In this document: piece by piece, positions 17,101 through 24,225 of the stretch
How positions within the stretch are numbered: the first letter of the stretch is position 1
How the letters are laid out: each line of letters starts with the position of its first letter
From: Edaphobacter modestus
Lineage (GTDB): Bacteria; Acidobacteriota; Terriglobia; Terriglobales; Acidobacteriaceae
Reading direction: 5' to 3'
Assembly (NCBI RefSeq): GCF_004217555.1
Contig: NZ_SHKW01000003.1
Span: 164,187 to 228,186 of the forward strand
DNA: 64,000 nucleotides
Made by a program: the position numbers and the translations under genes
Notes under the pieces: model-generated
Databases searched by the model: none
Seen by the model: only the letters and a program-made list of their open reading frames with translations
Told to the model about the DNA's origin: nothing

Positions 17101-18513
17101 TCAGGCGTGCTTCATCAAAGCCTGCAGCTTCGGCAACCAGTCCTTTGCTTCCAGCGGATCCATGACCTGCATAGAGTATTCGCCATGCTTTTCAGGCGGC
17201 GCCGGGGTCGTGGCATCGATGATCATCTTGTGGGTGATCCCAGGAGGCTCCGAACCCGGATCAAGAGGCAAAACTGATAGGTCCGGTATGACGACTGTGT
17301 CGTATTTCGGATTGACCTTGGTCGATATCGCCCACATAACTTGAGGCAGGTTAAATGGATCGACGAAGTCATCAACGACAATGACGACCTTTGCATAACC
17401 CAAACCATGGGGCGTTGTCAGGACGGACATGCCGACCGCCTTGCCGAAGCCACCAACCCGCATCTTCGTAGAAACGATGACGATAAGGCCATGCGTATAA
17501 AGCGCATTGACCGCTTGTATCTCCGGAAATTTCTCCTTGAGCTGTACATAAAGCGGCGGGCAGGTATTGAGGAACATGTAGTCGATCTCGGTCCAAGGCA
17601 TGCCGATCGACGTATATTCATAGATCGGATCCTTGCGATGCCAGACTTTGGTGATTTCGACCGATACCATGTTTCGCAGCCCGGACAGGTGACCCGTAAA
17701 TTCACCGTAGGGACCGTCAGGTTCGCGGACTCCAGGAATGACATGGCCTTCGAGGATATACTCGGCACCCCAAGGAGCCTGGAGACCATTTTCGAGCGTT
17801 ACCACTGGATAAGGCTCCTCGTGCAGGGCACTCGCCATCTGAAACTCATACTGACCGTACTGCAGAGGCATGGATGCGACGATGCTAAGTACTGGATCGT
17901 TGCCCACGGCGATCACGATGGGGAGCGGCTTATTCTCACGTTCTGCAGCCTGAAAATGGAGCGCGATATCGTGCTCAGGCACAAACTGTGCACTCAACCG
18001 GTTCGGGCCTTTCACCTGCAACCGATACATGCCGACATTCCGCTCATCGGGATGATCTGGATGACGCGAAATGACCGAGGCTTTGTTGATATAGAGGCCG
18101 CCGTCGCCAGGATTGAGCCTGAAATGCGGCATTAACTCATAAAGATTGATGTTTTCCGTGATTTGAACTTCCTGCCACGGTGCTGTCTTCCGCTCCTCGA
18201 CAACCCCTTTGGAAAAGTTCTGATAACGGCGGCAGAACTCATGGAACTGCGCCTTGGGCGGCGTATCTTTCGGCAGGCCCATCATGAGAGCCATATTGGG
18301 CCACGAGCCATGCACGTTAATGGCAAGCTGCGCCTTCCCGTATCCCTTGATATTGTCGAAAATCAATGCCGGTGCGGTCTCTCCGAGACCCTTGTTAGCA
18401 GCCGAAGCGGCCGCTCCAATATCCGGTTCAGGTAAGACTGGCTCGCTGATTCGTAAAAGCTGATTGTTTTCGGCGAGGAGTTTCAGAAAACTTCGAAGAT
18501 CTTTGTAGGCCAC
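17101..18513 (-). CDS. non-oxidative hydroxyarylic acid decarboxylase subunit C (UbiD family)
   Basis: 470 residues, GTG start with AGGAGG nine bases upstream. UbiD-family features: an N-terminal prenylated-FMN-binding part (LYINKASVISRHPDHPDERNVGMYRLQV), the catalytic REPDGPYGEFTGHLSG segment carrying the conserved Arg/Glu, and a C-terminal hexamerisation region. With subunit D it forms the BsdCD/VdcCD-type enzyme that reversibly decarboxylates hydroxybenzoates such as vanillate or 4-hydroxybenzoate. Activity needs prenylated FMN from a UbiX-type subunit B, which is not in this window. No regulator is adjacent except the TetR system about 0.6 kb away. Confidence 0.88.
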   Translation of the reverse strand: MAYKDLRSFLKLLAENNQLLRISEPVLPEPDIGAAASAANKGLGETAPALIFDNIKGYGKAQLAINVHGSWPNMALMMGLPKDTPPKAQFHEFCRRYQNFSKGVVEERKTAPWQEVQITENINLYELMPHFRLNPGDGGLYINKASVISRHPDHPDERNVGMYRLQVKGPNRLSAQFVPEHDIALHFQAAERENKPLPIVIAVGNDPVLSIVASMPLQYGQYEFQMASALHEEPYPVVTLENGLQAPWGAEYILEGHVIPGVREPDGPYGEFTGHLSGLRNMVSVEITKVWHRKDPIYEYTSIGMPWTEIDYMFLNTCPPLYVQLKEKFPEIQAVNALYTHGLIVIVSTKMRVGGFGKAVGMSVLTTPHGLGYAKVVIVVDDFVDPFNLPQVMWAISTKVNPKYDTVVIPDLSVLPLDPGSEPPGITHKMIIDATTPAPPEKHGEYSMQVMDPLEAKDWLPKLQALMKHA

Positions 18514-18567
18514 GTTAGGTTACCTCCTGTGAAAATGGGTTTGCTGATTGCATTATTCGTTTCGCGC

Positions 18568-18975
18568 TCAGCGTTTTCCGGTTTCCAGATACGAACGCAA
18601 CCGGGTCAGCGCTTCGCCCCAATAGGTGTTGCAGAGCGGTAGATGCGGGTCATTGTCATGCCATCCTACATCGCTCAGTTCGACAAGGGTTTTGCTATCG
18701 GTTTCATTAGAGAAGGTGATGGTCAAGGTCTTCCCGGCGGACGAACCAGGACCTTCGACGCAGGTCTGTACGATCTTACGGCCGGGATCGAGCTCATCCG
18801 TCCGCCAGCCGAAGTGCAGACCGGGGTGTCGTTCTATGGTGAGCGTCTTGCCGACACGGACCTCACCCTGAACGCGGCCCAGCTGCCAGCCGGCTAATCC
18901 GGCGATGTCAGTGAATGCGTGGTAGGCTGCGTCACGAGAGGCCCCAACTCTGATTGCATGTCGAAGTGTTGTCAT
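18568..18975 (-). CDS. SRPBCC (AHSA1-like) domain protein
   Basis: 135 residues. It starts MTTLRHAIRVGASRDAAYHAFTD, the usual opening of START/Bet v1-like AHSA1 proteins, and ends with TYWGEALTRLRSYLETGK, the conserved C-terminal helix. AAGGAG lies six bases before the ATG. These small proteins bind hydrophobic ligands; the function here is unknown. It is upstream of bsdCD on the same strand with a 54-bp gap, so it may be the first gene of that operon. Confidence 0.8.
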   Translation of the reverse strand: MTTLRHAIRVGASRDAAYHAFTDIAGLAGWQLGRVQGEVRVGKTLTIERHPGLHFGWRTDELDPGRKIVQTCVEGPGSSAGKTLTITFSNETDSKTLVELSDVGWHDNDPHLPLCNTYWGEALTRLRSYLETGKR

Positions 18976-19047
18976 AACATTCTCCTTTGTTCGAAAAGTG
19001 GCGCTACTTTACCTCTGCGAATTCGTGATTGGTGACATTACCGGCTT

Positions 19048-19185
19048 TCATTCCTTCCCAACGACGGGCAGCGGAGTGATCGAGCCCAAACTGATCGAGG
19101 ATACGGACCGCCAGGTGATCGACGGTTCCGGGCGCCCGTTGGATGCGAGGTCGGTTTCCTTCCGTCCGAGATCCAATGAGTTCAA
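19048..19185 (-). pseudogene. leader remnant of an isochorismatase-type gene (minus-strand copy)
   Basis: From the TTG at 19185 the minus strand reads MNSLDLGRKETDLASNGRP, a degenerate copy of the MNSLNL leader seen at 20447 and 22126. GGGGCTACG stands in for the GGAG-type ribosome site. After about 15 codons similarity ends and the ORF runs to 19048 with no recognisable domain. Operator 5 lies immediately upstream. Confidence 0.5.
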
Positions 19186-19198
19186 CGTAGCCCCATAA

Positions 19199-19214
19199 TC
19201 GAGGACACCCTCGA
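19199..19214. promoter_or_regulatory. TetR-type operator 5
   Basis: Palindrome TCGAGGACACCCTCGA, a close match to operators 1 and 4, between the minus-strand leader remnant and the flanking repeat copy 3. Confidence 0.65.
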
Positions 19215-19310
19215 CTTTATGAATAAGACAATATGCCACTGGGCACCCTTGATCTATTACATGTTTATGTAGAGCATGATGAGCTGATAACGGAGACTTG
19301 CGGTTATGAG
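19215..19310 (+). repeat. operator-flanking repeat, copy 3
   Basis: Starts CTTTATGAATAAGACAATAT and continues with ATTACATGTTTATGT and GATGAGCTGATAACGGAG. Same order and orientation as at 6657-6740, opposite to 7546-7632. Confidence 0.7.
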
Positions 19311-19750
19311 CGGTTCAAGACAACCGAAGTAAACAGCTATGCGGACCACGAAATTGCTAAGGGCATTTCGCTGCCGAAAATTCTGAGCGGATGCAACCAC
19401 TGCCACAAGACCCAGAGGCATGAAAGATAGCGAGTTCGGATCTCAGTAGCGTCATATGAACCCGCATAGATTGCTTCCTCAACTGCCCGTTGTGAAACCT
19501 TCGTCAGCTATTCTCGCGCTGTTCAATGATCAACCGGTAACCACGCTTTGCGCTGAGGTACGTCCAGACCCGCTGAAAAAGACCCTGAACCGCAGGCTGC
19601 CCCTCAGCCATCTTCACGGATCCCGGTAAAAGGGACTTTCCCTGGCGAATTGAACCCATTGCTCGCCAAACTAAATACTTGAGTGGAGAGGGTGCTTCCA
19701 AATCGGCCGCGTTGGCAGATCCATCGAAGCATCCGTTTCGCGAGACTGCT
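19311..19750. other. intergenic stretch without a convincing gene
   Basis: A minus-strand ORF (19504-19701, ending FQRVWTYLSAKRGYRLIIEQRENS) has no recognised family. Its C-terminal part, around the AACCACGCTTTGCGCTGAGG stretch at about 19540, resembles 6753-6800 at nucleotide level, so this is probably part of the same duplicated block that carries tetR. Otherwise I see nothing. Confidence 0.5.
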
Positions 19751-20392
19751 TTACCGTTGTCTCTTTTTTGGAGGCCGCTCGTCTTCGGACAAAACGCTTC
19801 CCAGATACAGTGTCAGTGCCTTCTTATACTCTGTGATGATCAGAGGTTTCTCTCCTGGGCCTACTTCCGCATAGAGCGTTGTCATGCCTTTGACCATCTG
19901 GAGCGTGATATTTGCGGCCACCATGGCTTTCTCATTGGTGAGCGATGGGTCCTTTGCTCGAAAGGCATTCGAAATAGCGACGCGTAAAGCCCTGCGTGCA
20001 GCTGGGTCACGGGAAAACCGGATCGGCGCGGTGAGCAACTTCAGATAGGCGGGCCGTTCCCGTAGGAATTCAGTGATGCGTTCGAGGAACGCCTCCGCAA
20101 ACGCGGTGTGGGACAGTGTCTCTGTCTGTTCCGTCAAGGGCTTCCAATGCGCCTCGATCTTCTTTGCATATTGGTTCAGAAGAGCGAGGGCCATGGATTG
20201 CTTGTCTGGGAAATAGTGATAAAGCGTGCCAATCCCGGAACCGCTACGCTCGGCGATAGCAGTCATCGTTGCGGCTTCATAGCCGATCTCTGCGAAGAGT
20301 TCCGCTGCAGCATCGAGAAAATTCGCAAGCCGCAGTGTTGCGCGCTCCTGCTGCGGCTTCACCCGGACAGAATTTAACAAAGTCGAGGTCAT
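19751..20392 (-). CDS. TetR/AcrR-family transcriptional repressor (intact copy)
   Basis: 213 residues. The N-terminal helix-turn-helix is at about 25-70 (AAELFAEIGYEAATMTAIAERSGSGIGTLYHYFPDKQSM), followed by an all-helical ligand/dimer domain of typical length. The ATG sits inside an operator palindrome (20382-20396), and a TATAAAAT box lies about eight bases upstream, so autorepression and a leaderless message are likely. It is divergent to the sensor kinase gene at 20447. The target operators are inferred from their repeated presence at the starts of both tetR copies and of the hydrolase, kinase and isochorismatase genes. The ligand is unknown. Confidence 0.9.
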   Translation of the reverse strand: MTSTLLNSVRVKPQQERATLRLANFLDAAAELFAEIGYEAATMTAIAERSGSGIGTLYHYFPDKQSMALALLNQYAKKIEAHWKPLTEQTETLSHTAFAEAFLERITEFLRERPAYLKLLTAPIRFSRDPAARRALRVAISNAFRAKDPSLTNEKAMVAANITLQMVKGMTTLYAEVGPGEKPLIITEYKKALTLYLGSVLSEDERPPKKRQR

Positions 20393-20430
20393 CCTCGTAT
20401 TTTATACGCATAAAGTCGAGAGTGTCCTCG
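20382..20430. promoter_or_regulatory. twin TetR-type operators 6 and 7, divergent promoter
   Basis: TCGAGGTCATCCTCG at 20382-20396 overlaps the tetR start. TCGAGAGTGTCCTCGC at 20415-20430 precedes the kinase start (TTG at 20447, ribosome site TGGAGG). A TATAAAAT box (minus strand) lies between them. Binding at both would shut both genes. Confidence 0.7.
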
Positions 20431-20446
20431 CATTCTGGAGGCTACG

Positions 20447-21982
20447 TTGAACTCATTGAATCTCGAACCGAAGAAAACCGCCCTCAGGGGGAGTGAGCTG
20501 CAACTGAATCTTCTCGCCGAGAATCTCCCGGCGGTTCTGTTCAAGGCCGCACCAGACGGGTCGATCGTCTACGTCAATCAAAAAGGGATCGAGTACACGG
20601 GAAGAACACTTGAGGATCTGCAGCAGAAGGGTTGGATCGATCTGATCCACCCGGATGATTTTGAGGAAACTTCAAGTCATTGGAATCGATTGCTCACAGA
20701 AGGCGTTGAATATGACACCGTCCATCGCTTTATGTGCGCCGACGGGCAATACCGATGGTTTCACACCAGCGTTGCCGCTATCCGCGATGACAACGGAAAG
20801 ACGATCGCGTTTCACGGAATCATGCTTGATACGACCGCCCAGAAAGCGGCGGAACTTGCTCTCCAACAATCTGAGCAACAGATGCAAAGAATAATGGACG
20901 CGGTTCCTTCAATCTTGTTTTCGAACGCGCCTGATGGAAAGCTTACATTCACCAACAGGAAGGCACGTGACTACGTTGGAATGACCCTAGATCAGATCCA
21001 AGGCTGGGGATGGGTACAAACCATTCACCCCGAGGAGCGGGAATACGTAGTCGAGGAATTTAAGAAGGCACTTGCAAGTGGGAGCCCCTATGGAGTTGAA
21101 CATCGATGCCGGCGAGCGGACGGGATTTATCGTTGGTATTTGAGTCGTGCAGAACCCCTGCGTGACGAACGTGGGCAGATTCTGCAGTGGTTTGGGGTCG
21201 GCATCGACATCGACGAGCGAAAGCGAGCGGAGGATCATTTACGGGAAACCCGTGTCAAACTGGCGCGAGCATCGCGCATCGCCACCGTAGCTGAGTTGTC
21301 CGCATCGATCGCTCACGAACTAAACCAGCCTCTCACTGCTGTAATCGCAAACGCGCAGGCAGCTCGGCGCTGGCTATCAAGCAGTCCAAGTAATTTTAGT
21401 GAAGCAATGACTTCCATAGAACGAGTGCTGTGCGATGGGCGCGTTGCCGACAAGAGGATGCAGCACATTCGGGCATTGTTCAAACAGCAACCGCTCAGGA
21501 AGAAGCACGCCTGGCCATCGCAGATCATCCGCGAAGCGATACGATTTGTTCATGAAGACGCGAACAGAGCTGAAATTCCCATCGATGTACAAATTGCGGG
21601 TGATCTTCCGCCAATCTTAGTCGAACAAATTCAAATTCAGGAAGTATTGATCAACCTGATCTCGAACGGTATCGAGGCGATGGAAAGCAACGCCCGGCCG
21701 CCTCACCTCATGATAAGAGCCAGCCTCGTGAACGAAGGGGAGGTTCTGATTGAAGTCATAGACAGTGGACCAGGCCTGAAGGACACTGAGAATATTTTTG
21801 ACGCCTTCATAACTACTAAAGAGAAGGGGATGGGCATAGGTCTGGCCGTGTCCCGATCCATTATTGAAGGGCACGACGGGCAATTATGGGCTGAGAACAA
21901 TCCAGACTATGGAGCCAAGTTCAGCGTTACTCTTCCCGTCGCAGATAGGCGGCGCGCGACGAGTGCGTGCCTCGAGAGCTGA
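20447..21982 (+). CDS. PAS-PAS sensor histidine kinase with chimeric N-terminus
   Basis: 511 residues, TTG start with TGGAGG six bases upstream. Residues 1-13 (MNSLNLEPKKTAL) are the start of an isochorismatase-type protein and not part of a kinase. Two PAS domains with PAC motifs follow (about 20-145 and 148-270; HRFMCADGQYRWFHTSVAAI, HRCRRADGIYRWYLSRAEPL). Then come the HisKA H-box ASIAHELNQPLTAV (His near 295), the N-box NLISNGIEAM, and the G-boxes DSGPGL and GMGIGLAVSRSIIEGH. No membrane helix is visible, so it should be a soluble sensor. No response regulator is adjacent. The promoter and first codons appear to come from the module that also heads the gene at 22126. Confidence 0.88.
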   Translation: MNSLNLEPKKTALRGSELQLNLLAENLPAVLFKAAPDGSIVYVNQKGIEYTGRTLEDLQQKGWIDLIHPDDFEETSSHWNRLLTEGVEYDTVHRFMCADGQYRWFHTSVAAIRDDNGKTIAFHGIMLDTTAQKAAELALQQSEQQMQRIMDAVPSILFSNAPDGKLTFTNRKARDYVGMTLDQIQGWGWVQTIHPEEREYVVEEFKKALASGSPYGVEHRCRRADGIYRWYLSRAEPLRDERGQILQWFGVGIDIDERKRAEDHLRETRVKLARASRIATVAELSASIAHELNQPLTAVIANAQAARRWLSSSPSNFSEAMTSIERVLCDGRVADKRMQHIRALFKQQPLRKKHAWPSQIIREAIRFVHEDANRAEIPIDVQIAGDLPPILVEQIQIQEVLINLISNGIEAMESNARPPHLMIRASLVNEGEVLIEVIDSGPGLKDTENIFDAFITTKEKGMGIGLAVSRSIIEGHDGQLWAENNPDYGAKFSVTLPVADRRRATSACLES

Positions 21983-22010
21983 CCAACAGTTGAGCGCCGA
22001 GATCTCCTTG

Positions 22011-22076
22011 GTTCGGCGATTGCAGTCATCGTTGCAGCTTCCCCCGTACAGAATTTGACAAAGTCGAGGGCATTCT
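22011..22076 (-). pseudogene. tetR 5' remnant with internal deletion
   Basis: The minus strand carries the tetR start (ATGCCCTCGACTTTGTCAAA, as MPSTLSNSVRG), then jumps to the MTAIAE region of the gene. About 75 bp present in the intact copy between two GCGGCTTCA-type repeats is missing. Nothing of the rest of tetR remains. This shows that the promoter block in front of the isochorismatase gene was once a full tetR-target divergon. Confidence 0.65.
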
Positions 22077-22111
22077 CGTATTTTTAAAATGAAAGTCGAG
22101 GGTAGCCTCGA
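22064..22111. promoter_or_regulatory. twin TetR-type operators 8 and 9
   Basis: TCGAGGGCATTCTCG at 22064-22078 and the perfect TCGAGGGTAGCCTCGA at 22096-22111, 32 bp apart, in front of the TTG start at 22126 (ribosome site ATGGAG). Same spacing as the 20.4-kb pair. Confidence 0.7.
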
Positions 22112-22125
22112 CTTATGGAGCTACG

Positions 22126-22695
22126 TTGAACTCATTGAATCTCGACTCAAAAAAAACCGCTCTCGTCATCATCGACCTGCAGAATGCTATCGTCGGCATG
22201 AATACTGCGCCCCATCCCGCCGCTCAGATCGTTGAAAACTCAAAGAAACTCGCCGAAGCCTTCCGCGCCAACGGCGCACCGGTTGTATATGTTCGCGTCG
22301 ACCTGAACGATTTGCTAAAGTTTCCAGTCGACGAGCCGCACAACATGGGTGATAAGCCAATACCCGCTGTAGCCTCGGAGATCGCCGCTTCCGCGGGTTT
22401 CCAACCCAACGACATCCTCATCACGAAGCGCCACTGGGGCGCCTTTGCCGGTACAGACCTTGAGCAACAGCTCAAGAGCCGCGGCGTCGACACAGTTGTC
22501 CTCACCGGCATCTCCAGTAACGTCGGCGTCGAATCCACCGCCCGCCAGGGCACCGGATTCGGCTTCGCCTTTGTGGTTGTCGAAGATGCCTGCTCTGCGC
22601 AGGACGCTGATCAGCACCGCTTCGCCTTCGAGAAGACCTTTCCACGTCTGGCGAGGGTAAGGAAGACCGATGAGGTCATCGCCGCCCTTGCTTAA
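22126..22695 (+). CDS. isochorismatase-like hydrolase
   Basis: 189 residues, TTG start. Isochorismatase fold: TALVIIDLQNAIVG with the conserved Asp, ILITKRHWGAFAGTDLEQQLKSRG with the conserved Lys, and VVLTGISSNVGVESTARQGTGFGF. The residue that is the nucleophilic Cys in nicotinamidase-like enzymes (NVC) is Gly here (NVG), as in true isochorismatases, so a Cys-dependent amidase reaction is unlikely. The substrate is unknown. It lies 75 bp before an MFS exporter on the same strand and behind twin TetR operators, a usual layout for a TetR-controlled detoxification pair. Confidence 0.85.
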   Translation: MNSLNLDSKKTALVIIDLQNAIVGMNTAPHPAAQIVENSKKLAEAFRANGAPVVYVRVDLNDLLKFPVDEPHNMGDKPIPAVASEIAASAGFQPNDILITKRHWGAFAGTDLEQQLKSRGVDTVVLTGISSNVGVESTARQGTGFGFAFVVVEDACSAQDADQHRFAFEKTFPRLARVRKTDEVIAALA

Positions 22696-22770
22696 GGTGT
22701 CCAGTGAAATCGGAAGGGGGTATGCATCCCTCGTTTCCACCGTCGAATTGATCCGGCGCTTGGAGGCCTC

Positions 22771-24183
22771 GTGAGTGTTGACCTGGCAACCGGCGTCGAG
22801 CAGGCGATGGAAACTTCTTCAAGGCATCCCGCACACTTCGGCTTTCGTTTCGTCACGCCGCTCGCGCTCGGATCGACGCTGAATCCGATCAATTCGACGA
22901 TGATTTCAACGGCGCTGGTGGCGATCGCAAGGGACTATCACGCGAGCGTCGCTCAGACCGGATGGCTCATCGCGGGCCTCTATCTAACCAGTGCCATTGC
23001 CCAGCCCACGATGGGGCGCCTGGCGGATCTGTTTGGCCCGCGCCGGGTTTACCTTTTCTCGCTCTGTGTCGTGACGCTCGCTGGCATCGCCGGCGCGATC
23101 GCTTCGTCATTAGGCATGCTGATCGCAGTCCGTGTTCTGCTCGGAATAGGAACCTCGGGGGCCTATCCGTCTGCGATGCGCATTTTCCGCACGCAGGCGG
23201 ACCGTATTGGTGCGGACCCGCCGCGTGTCGCCATGGGCTTTATGTCGTTTGCCGGGACCGCAACGACAGCCATCGGGCCTGTGCTTGGCGGGGTTCTGAC
23301 CGGATACTTCGGATGGCACTCGATCTTCACGGTGAACCTTCCCCTCTCGCTGCTCACCATCCTCCTCGTTCTTCTGTGGGTTCCCAAAGATGAGCAACCC
23401 GCCGGCAGTTTTGTGCTCCTGCTGGAGGAACTCGATCTGATTGGCATCGCACTCTTCTCGGCCTTCCTGTTGAGCCTGATGCTGTTCCTGATGAGTCTCG
23501 ACCATCCCATGTGGCTGGTCTTGCCTGTTGCCGCCGTTTTTGGAGTCGTGCTGGTCATTCACTCCTTGCGCCGAAAGCAGCCATTCATCGATGTGCGCAT
23601 GCTGGTCCGCAACCGCCCTCTGACCATGACTTATCTGCGTATTGCCGCGATCCTGCTGATCGTTTATTGCATTCTGTACGGCTTTGCTCAATGGCTTGAA
23701 GCCGGAGCTGGTTTCAGCAGTTCCAAAGCGGGCCTCGTCACACTGCCGATGTCCCTCCTAGCCGTTGTGGCGTCGCTCGCGGGCGCGCGCACCAAGGGAA
23801 TCCGAACCCCCTTCATCGTGAGCACCGCAGCAGCCCTGATCGGCTGCTTGTGCCTGTTCCTGATCAACCACGAGACACCTGTGTGGATGATCGCTGCGGC
23901 CGTCATGCTCTTCGGCCTGCCGACTGGTCTAGCATCCACCGCAACCCAGGCAGCCGTCTATATCCAGGCGCCGGTGGAGGAGATCGGCACAGCCTCCGGT
24001 TTGCAACGAACGGCGACTTATATCGGCGCGATTACCTCAACCAGTCTTCTCGGTCTCATGTACGGTCAGCACGCGACCGACCACGGCCTGCATCGTCTCG
24101 CCATAGTCATGGGAATGCTGAGCGCAGTTCTTCTCGTCGGAACTATCGTCGACCGAACGCTTCCGCGCGGTCACATCGGCTAA
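22771..24183 (+). CDS. MFS drug exporter, DHA2-like
   Basis: 470 residues. GTG start with GGAGG four bases upstream; an in-frame ATG 12 codons later is an alternative. About 14 membrane helices. The loop 2-3 signature is GRLADLFGPRRVY, and the motif C-like region in helix 5 is AIGPVLGGVLTGYFGWHSIFTVNLPLSL, as in proton-antiport drug exporters. It probably exports the inducer or product of the TetR/isochorismatase system. Co-transcription with the hydrolase gene upstream is likely. Confidence 0.87.
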   Translation: MSVDLATGVEQAMETSSRHPAHFGFRFVTPLALGSTLNPINSTMISTALVAIARDYHASVAQTGWLIAGLYLTSAIAQPTMGRLADLFGPRRVYLFSLCVVTLAGIAGAIASSLGMLIAVRVLLGIGTSGAYPSAMRIFRTQADRIGADPPRVAMGFMSFAGTATTAIGPVLGGVLTGYFGWHSIFTVNLPLSLLTILLVLLWVPKDEQPAGSFVLLLEELDLIGIALFSAFLLSLMLFLMSLDHPMWLVLPVAAVFGVVLVIHSLRRKQPFIDVRMLVRNRPLTMTYLRIAAILLIVYCILYGFAQWLEAGAGFSSSKAGLVTLPMSLLAVVASLAGARTKGIRTPFIVSTAAALIGCLCLFLINHETPVWMIAAAVMLFGLPTGLASTATQAAVYIQAPVEEIGTASGLQRTATYIGAITSTSLLGLMYGQHATDHGLHRLAIVMGMLSAVLLVGTIVDRTLPRGHIG

Positions 24184-24225
24184 TCGCCCGAAATTACATC
24201 CGGTCGCCTGATAGAAGATGTATCT

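Noticed and set aside
22126..22695. Nicotinamidase-type Cys amidohydrolase
   Set aside because: The nucleophile position is Gly (NVGVES), so a Cys-dependent mechanism is not supported.
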